Shown: one piece after another, positions 49,457-58,342 of the stretch
Layout: each line of letters starts with the position of its first letter
Numbering within the stretch: position 1 is the first letter of the stretch
Assembly: GCA_031385545.1 (NCBI GenBank)
Contig: JANNBN010000057.1
Coordinates: 19,168-83,167, forward strand
Source of the DNA: JANNBN01 sp031385545
GTDB lineage: Bacteria; Actinomycetota; Acidimicrobiia; Acidimicrobiales; JANYDT01
Reading direction: 5' to 3'
Length of the DNA stretch: 64,000 nt
Notes under the pieces: model-generated
What the model saw: only the letters and a program-made list of their open reading frames with translations
What the model was told of the DNA's origin: nothing
Database searches by the model: none
Made by a program: the position numbers and the translations under genes

Positions 49457-52400
49457 ATGTTCGTGTCAAAAAGCCAGCGTGTTGCCGCAGTGGTCGTGGC
49501 CGTTGTGCTGCTGCTGCCGGGGTTCGCTTCAGCCGCTGAGACGCCGACGACGCTGCAAGTCGGATGTGCGTTGAAAACCAATGGGCTACTGCGGGCGGTT
49601 GCCAGCCCGAACGACTGTAAGAAGCAGGAAACTGCTGTCACCATCCTGCCGGGACCGACCAACCTCTGCATTAAACCCGACGGATCCGTACGCCTCGTCA
49701 GCAGCCCGAGCGAATGTGGCACCGGTCCACTCGTGAATCGGGGTACTCCTCTGACGCTTCCCTCCAGCACACCTGCATATTTCTGTGCTTCGGCAGGTTC
49801 AGGTGTGTTGCGGTACGTCACTGACCCATCGCTCTGTACCGCCAGCGAAATAGTGTTCGTGTCGGCGAACCACAACCCGACTGACATCAGCCTTTCGGGC
49901 ACCATCGTTGCCGAGAACCAGCCGGTCAATACCGCTGTCGGCACGCTCAGCGCTGTTGACCCCGATCCCGGGGCGGTATTCACCTTCTCGTTCGCTGCAG
50001 GTACTGGGTCCACCGACAATGCCTCGTTCACGATTTCGGGCACCGCTCTCAGGACGGCTGCAACCTTCGACTTCGAGGTGAAGAACTCGTACTCGATCCG
50101 GGTCCGGGTATCCGATGGGTTGGGCGGCACATACGAAGAAGTGTTCGCGATCACTGTCACCGACATCGTCGAGAACGACCCACCCACCAACCTTTCCCTC
50201 TCCAGCGCAACGGTTGCTGAGAATCTGGCTGTCGGCTCTGCGGTTGGCACGCTGTCGACCACTGACCCGACTCCGGCCGACACGCACGTGTACACCTTGG
50301 TGACAGGCACAGGGTCGACCGACAATTCCAAATTTCAAATCTCAGGCAACACCCTCCAGACGAACGCGATCCTCGACTTCGAAGCCGCCAACAGTTTGAG
50401 CGTGCGCATCCGCACCACCGACCTTGCACTTGGCAGTTTCGAGAAAGCATTCACGATCACGGTCACGAACTCCAACGACGCACCGACCAACATCGCGTTG
50501 ACCAACGCGACGGTTTCGGAGAGCGCCGCCGTTGGAACAACCGTCGGTACCCTCCTCGCCACCGACCCGGACGCGGGTGACTCGCATGTGTTCACCTTTG
50601 TTACCGGCACAGGATCTGCTGACAACGCCAAGTTCCAAATCGTGGGCAACGCGCTGAAGACGAACGCAATCCTCGACTTCGAAACCGCTCCGAGCCTTTC
50701 CGTGCGCGTCCGGGCCACCGACGCTGCGGGCGCGAACTTCGACAAGCCGTTCACCATCACGGTTACCGACGCGGTAGAGAACAGCCCACCGACCGACATC
50801 ACGTCGACACCTGCAAGTGTTGGCGAAAACCAGCCGGCGGCAACGAACGTGGGCACCCTGTCAGCCACCGACGTCGATCCCGGCCAGACACATACGTTCA
50901 GCCTGCAACCCTCCGGTTGCGGCGGAAGTTACCCTGACACAGCGTCTTTCACCATCGTGGGAACCGCACTCAAGACTGCGGCCAGTTTCAACTTCGAGGT
51001 CAAAAGTTCTTACGCAGTGTGCGTTCGCGCAACCGACAATGGTTCCCCGGTAGCCTCGTTCGACAAGGTCATCAACGTGGCCGTCACCAATCTCAACGAC
51101 CCGCCTGTCGCAGCGCAGGACGACTACTCGGGCGCCATCGGCAACACCGTTGCCGTTCTCGGGGTGACCGGGACCGGACCTCATGTCGTCCTCACCGGAA
51201 ATGTGCTCATCCAGAACGACACCGATGAAGACCAGCCGGCTCAACCGTTGGCGGCAGTGGCCGCAACGGTTGCGACGACCGGCGGCGGGTCGGTGACCAT
51301 CTCGGCGAATGGAAGTTTCACGTACTTGCCCGGTGTCGCCGACAAGAACCTTGTCAATGATACGTTCACATATCAACTGACCGACGGTTCGGCCACCGTC
51401 AACGGAACGGCCACCATCGACGTAGTCGATGCTCTTGTCTGGTACGCCAACGCCGCGCTCGCATCCAACGGTGACGGGCGGTCGAACGCACCGTTCAACA
51501 CGCTGGCTTCGCTGCAAGGAGCCGACCTCGACGGTGCTGGCGATGTCATCTTCCTGTATCAGGGCAGCTACACCGGTGGACTGGTGCTCGAAGCCGACCA
51601 AATGTTGCTCGGCCAGCCCGAAGGATTAGTGGTCAACAACGGCCTTGGCGCCGTTACCTTGGTCACCGCAGGGGGCAGCAACCCGACGATCTCCAACGCT
51701 GCGGGCAACGGAATCACGCTTGCGCAGGGCAACACGGTCAAGCGCGTCAATGTCTCGACAACGAGTGGTGACGGAATTTCTGGCGTCGGCGTGAACACCG
51801 CTTCGATCGGCTCGAACATCACGGTCTCCGGGACCGGTGGTGATGGTATCGACCTGAACGGTGGCAGCGGTGCTGTCGATATCGCAGCAGCAGTGCAGAA
51901 CACCACTGGCGAGCAAGTCCGTATCGCTGGGCGCTCGGGCGGCACAACGTTGTTCACCGGAGCCATCGGGGGCACGGGCACCGGAGTCACGCTCAGCAGC
52001 AACACGGGTGCGACCATCAACTTCACTGGCGGCATCTCTGTCTCGGCCGGTGCGAACGAGGCGTTCGGTGCGTCGGGCGGCGGAACATTCAGCGTGACCG
52101 GAGCCGCAAACGTCCTCACCACAACGACGGGCGTTTCGTTGAACGTGGCCAACACCACCATTGGTGCGGGTGGTCTGGCGTTTCTCAGTATCTCTTCGGT
52201 CGGGGCACCAAGCGGAATCGTCCTCAACAACACCGGCTCAAGCGGTCGGCTCATCGTCACCGGCGGCGGCAACGCGGGAACTGGCGGGACGATCAGCAAC
52301 GGGGCGACAGGAATCAGTCTCACCAACACCACAAACCCTTCGTTCAGTTGGATGCAGCTCAACGATCATTCCGACTTCGCTATTCGCGGCTCGTCGGTGC

Positions 52401-53506
52401 AGGGCTTCACACTTGCCAACTCGGTCATCAACGGCATCAACGGTTCCGATTCCGGGGCCGACGAGGGCAGCGTACGGTTCACCGGGCTGACCGGCTCGGC
52501 AAGCATCACCGGGTCCACCATCAGCGGATCGGTGGAGAACAATCTCACCGTCATCAACGCTGCTGGCGTCCTCGACAGGATCACGGTGTCGGGCTCCACC
52601 TTCGGCCCTCTGTCGGCGGTCACCGGTGATCATGCGCTGCTCATCGAAAGCACGGGAACCGCTGTCATCAACTCGACGATTTCCAACAACTTTTTCACCG
52701 CCGCACGCGGGACTCACATAAACCGGGTGCTCAATTCAACGACGCAGTCCGACACCATCATGACGGGCAACACCATTTCCAACGTCGGAGTCACAGCGGT
52801 TTCCGGCGGTGGGGCAGCGATTCGCTTGTTCGGCGGCAACAACACGGGAATCAGTCCGTCTGCGACATTCAACATCGCAAACAACATCATGCAGGGTTCG
52901 TTGGGTACTGCACTTGCGGTGAACAAACTCGGCGGTTCGGGGGTCTTCAACGGCTCGATCACCGGCAACCAGATTGGCACCGCAACACCGAACTCCGGCT
53001 CTGCCGAGGGCAGTGCGATCTTCCTGCTGACCGATGGTGCTGGCAGCTATACCGCCTCTGTTACGAACAACTTCGTTCGCCAATTCGGAAATTATGGGAT
53101 CTATCTCCAGACCGGCGGCAGCGGCGTGGTCGGTGCCGGGGATATGAAGGTGACCGTGACGGGGAACGATGTCAAGACGGACCCCTCAACGGCGCCAGCG
53201 CCCCTTCCGAAGCACGGAATGCACCTCAACGCAGGCGTCACGCCTGGAGACACGTATCGTGTCTGTCTCACGCTCGGCGGCGTCGGTAGCCAAAACGATC
53301 TGAACGGCTCAGGAACCAACGGAGGAACCGATATCAGACTGCGTCAGCGTCAATCGACCACCGTGTACCTCTCCGGTTACGGGGGCTCAAGTGGTGACAT
53401 CGCTGCAGTCGCCGCGTTCGCAACAGCTAACAACATCACGAATCCGACCGCTAGCGCCGCCGTGTCTGGTTCTGGTGGCGGGTTCCTCGGCGCCTGTCCC
53501 TTCTAA
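49457..53506 (+). CDS. Very large secreted protein: cadherin-like repeats and parallel beta-helix
   Basis: A 1349-residue exported protein. A signal peptide (about 1-27) precedes three short Cys repeats with the pattern C-x-G-R-x-V-x-P-C (DCKKQETAV, ECGTGPLV, LCTASEIVF ends). Four cadherin-like repeats of about 95-105 residues follow (about 138-545), each with AENxxVGTxVGTL, FxxGTGSTDN and LDFE-type calcium-site residues. A VCBS/Ig-like domain spans about 545-650. The rest (about 650-1340) is a Gly/Ser/Asn/Thr-rich right-handed beta-helix of Pbp1-repeat type. It has no sortase signal or C-terminal anchor. It is likely a surface adhesin or polysaccharide-binding protein; the tail-collar genes follow within 30 bases. 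Confidence 0.85.
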   Translation: MFVSKSQRVAAVVVAVVLLLPGFASAAETPTTLQVGCALKTNGLLRAVASPNDCKKQETAVTILPGPTNLCIKPDGSVRLVSSPSECGTGPLVNRGTPLTLPSSTPAYFCASAGSGVLRYVTDPSLCTASEIVFVSANHNPTDISLSGTIVAENQPVNTAVGTLSAVDPDPGAVFTFSFAAGTGSTDNASFTISGTALRTAATFDFEVKNSYSIRVRVSDGLGGTYEEVFAITVTDIVENDPPTNLSLSSATVAENLAVGSAVGTLSTTDPTPADTHVYTLVTGTGSTDNSKFQISGNTLQTNAILDFEAANSLSVRIRTTDLALGSFEKAFTITVTNSNDAPTNIALTNATVSESAAVGTTVGTLLATDPDAGDSHVFTFVTGTGSADNAKFQIVGNALKTNAILDFETAPSLSVRVRATDAAGANFDKPFTITVTDAVENSPPTDITSTPASVGENQPAATNVGTLSATDVDPGQTHTFSLQPSGCGGSYPDTASFTIVGTALKTAASFNFEVKSSYAVCVRATDNGSPVASFDKVINVAVTNLNDPPVAAQDDYSGAIGNTVAVLGVTGTGPHVVLTGNVLIQNDTDEDQPAQPLAAVAATVATTGGGSVTISANGSFTYLPGVADKNLVNDTFTYQLTDGSATVNGTATIDVVDALVWYANAALASNGDGRSNAPFNTLASLQGADLDGAGDVIFLYQGSYTGGLVLEADQMLLGQPEGLVVNNGLGAVTLVTAGGSNPTISNAAGNGITLAQGNTVKRVNVSTTSGDGISGVGVNTASIGSNITVSGTGGDGIDLNGGSGAVDIAAAVQNTTGEQVRIAGRSGGTTLFTGAIGGTGTGVTLSSNTGATINFTGGISVSAGANEAFGASGGGTFSVTGAANVLTTTTGVSLNVANTTIGAGGLAFLSISSVGAPSGIVLNNTGSSGRLIVTGGGNAGTGGTISNGATGISLTNTTNPSFSWMQLNDHSDFAIRGSSVQGFTLANSVINGINGSDSGADEGSVRFTGLTGSASITGSTISGSVENNLTVINAAGVLDRITVSGSTFGPLSAVTGDHALLIESTGTAVINSTISNNFFTAARGTHINRVLNSTTQSDTIMTGNTISNVGVTAVSGGGAAIRLFGGNNTGISPSATFNIANNIMQGSLGTALAVNKLGGSGVFNGSITGNQIGTATPNSGSAEGSAIFLLTDGAGSYTASVTNNFVRQFGNYGIYLQTGGSGVVGAGDMKVTVTGNDVKTDPSTAPAPLPKHGMHLNAGVTPGDTYRVCLTLGGVGSQNDLNGSGTNGGTDIRLRQRQSTTVYLSGYGGSSGDIAAVAAFATANNITNPTASAAVSGSGGGFLGACPF

Positions 53507-53535
53507 GCCAGACCCCAACTCAAAAGGAACCTCCG

Positions 53536-54036
53536 ATGGCCGAACCATTCTTGAGCGAGATCCGGATCATGAGCTTTTCGTTTGCTCCGAGAGGGTGGGC
53601 GCTGTGCAACGGGCAGTTGTTGCCGATCAACCAGAACCAAGCGCTGTTCTCGCTCTTGGGAACCACGTTCGGCGGAGACGGGCGGGTTAACTTCGCCCTG
53701 CCGGACTTTCGTGCCCGAACGCCGATCCACGTGGGTAGCAGCCACACCCTGGGCGAGCGAGGCGGCGAGCAGAATCACACTCTCTCGGCTGCTGAGTTGC
53801 CTCAACACACGCATACGGTACAGGGTTCCTCCATCTCCGCCGGCGGGGCTGCGCTCCCCGTCAATGCCGTACACGCCCCGGCGAACAACGCTTACCATGC
53901 GCCATCGTCGCTCACGACGTTGCACCCCGCCAGCGTTACTGCATCCGGTGGAAGCCAAGCGCACCTGAACGCGCAGCCCTACCTCGCGCTGAATTTCACG
54001 ATCGCCCTTCAGGGCATCTTCCCTTCACCGAACTAG
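53536..54036 (+). CDS. Phage tail collar-domain protein 1 (microcystin-dependent-protein type)
   Basis: A 166-residue protein of the tail-collar family. The N-terminal domain reads SEIRIMSFSFAPRGWALCNG, then GTTFGGDGRVNFALPDFRAR, and the C-terminus is AQPYLALNFTIALQGIFPS, all hallmark blocks. It is the first of three tandem paralogues. Such proteins form the trimeric receptor-binding tip in phages, but bacterial versions called MdpB occur outside prophages. No capsid, tail-tube or terminase genes are nearby. It begins 29 bases after the large repeat protein and has AAAGGA upstream. Confidence 0.92.
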   Translation: MAEPFLSEIRIMSFSFAPRGWALCNGQLLPINQNQALFSLLGTTFGGDGRVNFALPDFRARTPIHVGSSHTLGERGGEQNHTLSAAELPQHTHTVQGSSISAGGAALPVNAVHAPANNAYHAPSSLTTLHPASVTASGGSQAHLNAQPYLALNFTIALQGIFPSPN

Positions 54037-54052
54037 TGACCAAGAGGTTCCG

Positions 54053-54559
54053 ATGGCACAACCATATGTAGGTGAGATCCGGATGTTCGGAGGGAACTTC
54101 GCCCCAGCGGGGTGGATGTTCTGCGACGGTCAACTGCTAGCGATCAGCGAAAACGAGACGCTGTTCCAGCTGATCGGCACAACGTACGGTGGCGACGGGC
54201 AGAGCACGTTCAGTTTGCCTGACCTTCGGGGTCGTCTCCCCGTGCACCAAGGTGGCGGGTTCAGCCTGGCAGAGACTGGCGGGGCCGAGAGTGTCACGCT
54301 GACCGCTGCGCAGATCCCAGTTCATGCCCACGCGATGGCAGCGTCGACCGAATCCGGCAACAGCGCGTCTCCGCTCGGAACGGTTGTGGCTCAGACCGAC
54401 GGCACCATTCAGCGCTACATCTCCGATCCGCCCAGCGTCGACATGAATGCCGCTGCGGTGGGCGTTGTCGGTGGAAACCAACCCCACAGCAACGTCCAGC
54501 CATACCTCTGCATCCATTTCATCATCTCGCTGTTCGGGATTTTCCCGTCACCAACCTGA
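54053..54559 (+). CDS. Phage tail collar-domain protein 2
   Basis: A 168-residue paralogue of the first collar protein. GEIRMFGGNFAPAGWMFCDG, GTTYGGDGQSTFSLPDLRGR and VQPYLCIHFIISLFGIFPS give the family pattern. The middle (about 75-130) differs strongly from copy 1, as expected for a variable binding surface. The start lies 16 bases after the previous stop with AGAGG upstream, and the next copy follows after nine bases; all three should be co-transcribed. Confidence 0.92.
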   Translation: MAQPYVGEIRMFGGNFAPAGWMFCDGQLLAISENETLFQLIGTTYGGDGQSTFSLPDLRGRLPVHQGGGFSLAETGGAESVTLTAAQIPVHAHAMAASTESGNSASPLGTVVAQTDGTIQRYISDPPSVDMNAAAVGVVGGNQPHSNVQPYLCIHFIISLFGIFPSPT

Positions 54560-54568
54560 GGAGTGTCA

Positions 54569-55093
54569 ATGGCCGATCCATTTGTCGCAGAAATCAGAAT
54601 CTTCCCGTTCAACTTCGCGCCGAGAGGATGGGCGTGGTGCAACGGTCAGTTGATGCCGCTTTCGCAGAACACCGCGCTGTTCTCGCTGCTCGGGACTACC
54701 TATGGGGGCGACGGACGCTCGACTTTCGCCCTGCCCGACTTGCAGGGCGCGGCTCCAATGCACCCCGGCCAAGGACCCGGCCTCTCGCTTCACGATCTCG
54801 GGGAAACCGGCGGCTCGGACACGGTCACGTTGTTGGAGTCCGAGATACCCGCGCATCGCCACACCCTGCGGGCGTCTCCGGACCCCGGCGACCTGTTCGC
54901 CCCTGGACCTACCGCGAGCCTCGCCGCATCGATTGGTGCTGCGGCGTATCAAACCTCGACAGCAAGTCCCGCGCAGATGGCGCTCCAGTCGTTGGCCACG
55001 GTAGGGTCCGGCCAACCGCACAACAACCTGATGCCCTACCTCACGATGTATTTCTCCATTGCATTGCAGGGTGTGTTCCCGCCCCGCACCTGA
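54569..55093 (+). CDS. Phage tail collar-domain protein 3
   Basis: A 174-residue third paralogue: AEIRIFPFNFAPRGWAWCNG, GTTYGGDGRSTFALPDLQGA and LMPYLTMYFSIALQGVFPP. ATG 54569 is preferred over the GTG two codons upstream because GAGGAG is seven bases away. The middle contains an HPGQGPGLSLHDLGE insertion absent from the other two. It is followed after 14 bases by a GNAT gene, a neighbour often seen with this family. Confidence 0.92.
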   Translation: MADPFVAEIRIFPFNFAPRGWAWCNGQLMPLSQNTALFSLLGTTYGGDGRSTFALPDLQGAAPMHPGQGPGLSLHDLGETGGSDTVTLLESEIPAHRHTLRASPDPGDLFAPGPTASLAASIGAAAYQTSTASPAQMALQSLATVGSGQPHNNLMPYLTMYFSIALQGVFPPRT

Positions 55094-55107
55094 ACCGTCG
55101 AGAACAA

Positions 55108-55596
55108 GTGGTTACGTTACGGCTGGAACAGGACGCCGACTGGGAATTCGTGGTCGGCCTGTACTCCGCAGTACGTGCCGCGGAACTGGCGCCCGTCGGC
55201 TGGCCGGAGCAGGAGAAGGCAGCATTTCTGCGCTCGCAGTGCGAGTTGCAGCGCGACCACTACCGCCGCTACTACGTCGGCGCGCAATTCTCGATCATCG
55301 AACGTTCCGATCGCCCGATCGGGCGACTCTATGTCCAGACAACGGCATCTGAGATGCGGTTGATGGATATCGCGCTTCTTGATGAAGAACGCGGTCACGG
55401 GACAGGGACATCGATCATCGCAAAAGTGCTCGAAACGGCCTCGGCAAAACAATTGCCGGTCACGCTTCACGTCGAACCGGACAATCCGGCGCAGCGGCTG
55501 TATGGACGGTTCGGATTTCGATTTATCGAGGACCGCGGCGCGTACCAGTTCCTTGGCTGGGACCCGCCCTCAGAAAGTCGTGCCCGAGACCGTTGA
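55108..55596 (+). CDS. GNAT-family N-acetyltransferase
   Basis: A 162-residue acetyl-CoA-dependent acyltransferase. The acetyl-CoA-binding loop is DEERGHGTGTSIIAKVL (R-G-x-G-x-G type), preceded by the strand RLMDIALL, and the C-terminus has VEPDNPAQRLYGRFGFRF, the usual N-P-A-x-x-L-Y block. The GTG start lies 14 bases after the last collar gene, so it is the end of that operon. It may modify a collar protein or a free amine; no substrate is visible. It converges on the Tat-exported protein gene, with no gap between the stops. Confidence 0.88.
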   Translation: MVTLRLEQDADWEFVVGLYSAVRAAELAPVGWPEQEKAAFLRSQCELQRDHYRRYYVGAQFSIIERSDRPIGRLYVQTTASEMRLMDIALLDEERGHGTGTSIIAKVLETASAKQLPVTLHVEPDNPAQRLYGRFGFRFIEDRGAYQFLGWDPPSESRARDR

Positions 55597-55968
55597 TCAC
55601 GCCCTGAAGCGTCGGCCGTTCGCTGCGCCTGCGGTCCACCAGGACTTCTGGTCGACATCGCAGTCAAGCGGGATCGGCCAGCCCTGATAACCGAGCACCG
55701 TCGCCAAGGTCCCGGTCTTCGACACCGTCAGCGACGAGACGGAATAGTGACGACTGAAGTCGCTGTGAACAGTCCACGTCTTGCCGGCATCGGCGGAAAC
55801 AAGAATCTTCCCGTCCGGGGTGCCTCGATACAGGCGACCTGCCAGTTCCACCTGCAGCGGATCGATCTTCGGGCTTGCTGCTTGTGCAGCGCCGACGCTG
55901 AGTACTTGCAGCCCAGTCGCCCCGAGCATCACCGTACCCGTCATCTTCAAGAACTCTCGTCGTTCCAT
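55597..55968 (-). CDS. Small Tat-exported protein with Asp-box
   Basis: A 123-residue protein. MERREFLKMTGTVMLGATG is a twin-arginine signal, with cleavage predicted after AQA near residue 31. The mature part is short and has one Asp-box-like motif (SADAGKTWT), as in BNR/sialidase-type beta-propellers, but the protein is far too small for a propeller. It may be a fragment-like single-blade protein that needs a partner. It converges on the GNAT gene and diverges from the DUF6916-like gene. Confidence 0.75.
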   Translation of the reverse strand: MERREFLKMTGTVMLGATGLQVLSVGAAQAASPKIDPLQVELAGRLYRGTPDGKILVSADAGKTWTVHSDFSRHYSVSSLTVSKTGTLATVLGYQGWPIPLDCDVDQKSWWTAGAANGRRFRA

Positions 55969-56119
55969 GGAGTGCCTCTCACGTTGGGGTTGCTAGCAGG
56001 AATTGTTACGTAGCGTGATCTTACGACGCCAGTCACAACCTGCGCGGAGAACTCAGGAGAAGATTGGGAGATAAAACGACTTGTCAGGGCAAACGGATGT
56101 GCGAAGTACCTTCTGGAAG

Positions 56120-56404
56120 GTGAGCCAGACCCTGTCAGCAGACGATTTCGAACCCCACCAGCAGACCATGTTCGATTGGGAAGGCGTCTCGCTTTCGTTG
56201 GTCCAGGTTGAACGCCTGGCTCCACAGCCCCACGCGCCCCGAACGGACCCGTTCGCGCTGATCTTCACCGGGCCGCCCAGCAGAGTTCTTGATCAGCGTA
56301 CTTACCTTCTGTCGCATCCCTCACTCGGCGAACTCGAGATATTTCTCGTCCCCATCGGGCCGGGCCGAGAGGGGCCGGTGCGTTACCAAGCGGTGTTCAA
56401 CTGA
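56120..56404 (+). CDS. DUF6916-like small protein
   Basis: A 94-residue protein with the pattern QTLSADDFEPHQQTMFDWEG, FALIFTGPPSRVL, RTYLLSHPSLGELEIFLVPI and a final RYQAVFN, which matches a small beta-rich family (DUF6916) usually found next to tail-collar proteins. The GTG start is approximate; a TTG 39 bases upstream would add 13 residues. It lies past the Tat-exported gene, so it belongs to the same accessory neighbourhood as the collar operon. Function unknown. Confidence 0.72.
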   Translation: MSQTLSADDFEPHQQTMFDWEGVSLSLVQVERLAPQPHAPRTDPFALIFTGPPSRVLDQRTYLLSHPSLGELEIFLVPIGPGREGPVRYQAVFN

Positions 56405-56445
56405 CTTCACGCCGGCTTCAGGCCCGTTCATGCGGTTGCCCGCCC

Positions 56446-56474
56446 ATGACAGAAACGCGGCAAATGAGTATACT
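56446..56474 (+). promoter_or_regulatory. Promoter of the toxin-antitoxin operon, probably leaderless
   Basis: ATGACA and TATACT are 17 bases apart. The -10 element ends seven bases before the ATG at 56482, so the mRNA would start at or next to the antitoxin start codon. The imperfect inverted repeat AGTATACTTTTCAGTAT overlaps the -10 element and may be the autoregulatory operator. Confidence 0.65.
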
Positions 56475-56481
56475 TTTCAGT

Positions 56482-56703
56482 ATGTCGGAACTTACTACCA
56501 TTAAGGTTGCGATCCGCACCCGCGATGCCTTGCGTTTTCTCGCGGAACGCGAGGGCCGAACGCTCGATGGTCAACTCGAAGCGCTCATTCGCCGGGAGCG
56601 CCGGCGCATCATCGGACAACAGTTGAGCGGTGCGATTCTCGACGCTGCCGACGTCGCTGTTCTCGACGCTTCGGCGAGTGACGTGGCAGATGCGTGCCGG
56701 TGA
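56482..56703 (+). CDS. Ribbon-helix-helix-type antitoxin (MazE-like)
   Basis: A 73-residue protein. SELTTIKVAIRTRDALRFLA is a strand plus helix typical of ribbon-helix-helix DNA-binding domains, followed by GRTLDGQLEALIRRERRR, the second helix, and a short C-terminal tail that should wrap the toxin. The start is the ATG that fits the leaderless promoter; in-frame ATGs at 56464 and 56446 lie inside the promoter. It overlaps the toxin gene by 14 bases and should repress its own promoter. Confidence 0.82.
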   Translation: MSELTTIKVAIRTRDALRFLAEREGRTLDGQLEALIRRERRRIIGQQLSGAILDAADVAVLDASASDVADACR

Positions 56704-57013
56704 TGTTGTTCACGTCGACTTCGGAACCCCTGCACGAGGGGAGCCGGGGTTTGTTCGGCCCGCCATCGTCGTCACGTCGGACGACGTGTTGGAGTTTCGC
56801 CAAGCAGCGGTGGTTGTGGTGCCATGCACCACCTCGCGGCGAGGCTGGTTGACTGAAGTTGATCTGGACAGTTTCGGAGTCGTGCAGGCACATCTTCCGA
56901 CATCAATCAGTGTTGACCGCATTGTCAACGCTGCTGGGTCGAACGTCGGGCCGGTCGTGCTTCGCCAGATCCGTGAACTGATCGGTGAACTGCTGGAGAT
57001 CGTCCACGCGTAA
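56690..57013 (+). CDS. mazF: MazF/PemK-family endoribonuclease toxin
   Basis: A 107-residue RNA-cleaving toxin. RAGDVVHVDFGTPARGEPGF is the first strand pair with the loop that carries the catalytic Arg region, and VRPAIVVTSDDV and VVVVPCTTSRRG follow. The C-terminal helix is VLRQIRELIGELLEIV. HLPTSISVDRIVNAAGS matches the strand that ends the fold. The ATG is inside the antitoxin gene, giving translational coupling. The cleavage sequence cannot be inferred. Confidence 0.92.
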   Translation: MRAGDVVHVDFGTPARGEPGFVRPAIVVTSDDVLEFRQAAVVVVPCTTSRRGWLTEVDLDSFGVVQAHLPTSISVDRIVNAAGSNVGPVVLRQIRELIGELLEIVHA

Positions 57014-57085
57014 GAGCGCTCTGTCGTGATCGGCTCCGTTCACGGCTTCACGGTGGCTTCAGGATCCGTTTCGTACGGTGCCGTC

Positions 57086-58342
57086 ATGACAGACACCCCA
57101 CATGCCGCCGCTGCGCACGCCTTGCGGCGGCTGACCTTCGGCCCGACAGCCGACCTGGTCGATCGGTTCGCCGCCGAGGGGCCCAACGCGTTCACCGCTG
57201 CCGTGGATTTCGCGCTTGCCGCTCCCGGGCTGCCTGCCCAGCCGGCTCAGGTCAACAAAGACGATTGGGACCCGGTGCTGAACGGCTGGTTGCAGAACCT
57301 GCGTGACCCGATCGGCGGTGTACACGAGAAGCTGACGTGGTTCTGGCACGGGCATTTTGCGGTGTCAGCTGTGAAGGTCAGTAACCAGGCGATCATGCAC
57401 GGCCAGCAGCGCATCTTCCGCGATCACGCCCTCGGCAACTTCAGGGACTTGTTCCGTGCCGTCATCCACGACCCGGCGATGCTGCTCTATCTCGATGCGT
57501 CGTACTCCAACGTGTCTGCGCCGAACGAGAACCTGTCGAGGGAGTCGATGGAGTTGTTCGCTCTCGGCCGCGACCGGTACACCGAGGCAGACGTCAAAGC
57601 CGGGGCCCTCGTCCTTGCAGGTTTCGAAGTCGACTACGAAACCGCCGCGGTACGTTTCAACGAAGAAGCCGCGCTCGGTGGCGAGGTTGTTCTCCTCGGC
57701 CATCGAGGTCGTCTGCGCGCAGATGACATGGTCGACATCCTGTGTGAGCACCCGGCGTGCGCTCTGTTCATCACCGGCAAACTATTCCGGTACTTCGTGG
57801 GCGAGACCCCGTCCGAAGCACGGCTTGCTGAGCTGGCCGGCGTGTTCAGCGCGTCGGGGCTGGAGATCCGTCCTGTGGTCGAAGCGATCGTGCGCGGGCC
57901 AGAGTTCGCGTCGGCGCGGCTGAACCGGCCGAGATACGCGATCGAGTGGTTCACCGCGGCGTTGCATGCCATCGGGCCCTTGCGGGAAGACCAGGATCAG
58001 AACATCTGGCCGTGGACGTTGGAGCAGCTCGATCAGCTGCCGGGGCAGCCTCCAAATGTTGCCGGCTGGCCGTCGGGAACTCGTTGGCTGTCGGCCAGTC
58101 AGCTGCTCACCAGGGCAGCGTACGTGTGGGCGGTGAGCGAGCGCATGGAACCGATAACTGCCGACGGCGGCAGTCTTGTGAACGCCGTGCTGAAACGCTG
58201 TTGCCTCCACCAGGTCAGCGCTGCCTCAAGGGCCACCCTCCAGCAGGCTGCGATCGCTGTGGCCGGAGCTGCCGATGCCATGTCCGTCTCGCGTCGGCTC
58301 GTCACGACCGCGCTCACCACACCGGAGTTTTCACTCGCATGA
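57086..58342 (+). CDS. DUF1800 family protein
   Basis: A 418-residue protein of the DUF1800 family. AHALRRLTFGPTADLVDRFA is the usual N-terminus; KLTWFWHGHFAVSAVKV, DASYSNVSAPNENLSRESMELF (split here by eye) and PNVAGWPSGTRWLS are further conserved blocks. It has no signal peptide. DUF1800 genes nearly always pair with DUF1501 genes, as here, where the stop overlaps the next start (ATGA). The pair is thought to act in an exported complex; the biochemical role is not known. Confidence 0.9.
   Translation: MTDTPHAAAAHALRRLTFGPTADLVDRFAAEGPNAFTAAVDFALAAPGLPAQPAQVNKDDWDPVLNGWLQNLRDPIGGVHEKLTWFWHGHFAVSAVKVSNQAIMHGQQRIFRDHALGNFRDLFRAVIHDPAMLLYLDASYSNVSAPNENLSRESMELFALGRDRYTEADVKAGALVLAGFEVDYETAAVRFNEEAALGGEVVLLGHRGRLRADDMVDILCEHPACALFITGKLFRYFVGETPSEARLAELAGVFSASGLEIRPVVEAIVRGPEFASARLNRPRYAIEWFTAALHAIGPLREDQDQNIWPWTLEQLDQLPGQPPNVAGWPSGTRWLSASQLLTRAAYVWAVSERMEPITADGGSLVNAVLKRCCLHQVSAASRATLQQAAIAVAGAADAMSVSRRLVTTALTTPEFSLA

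Noticed and set aside
53536..55093. Prophage remnant
   Set aside because: Tail-collar proteins alone do not make a prophage; there are no integrase, terminase, capsid or tail genes and no attachment-site repeats.
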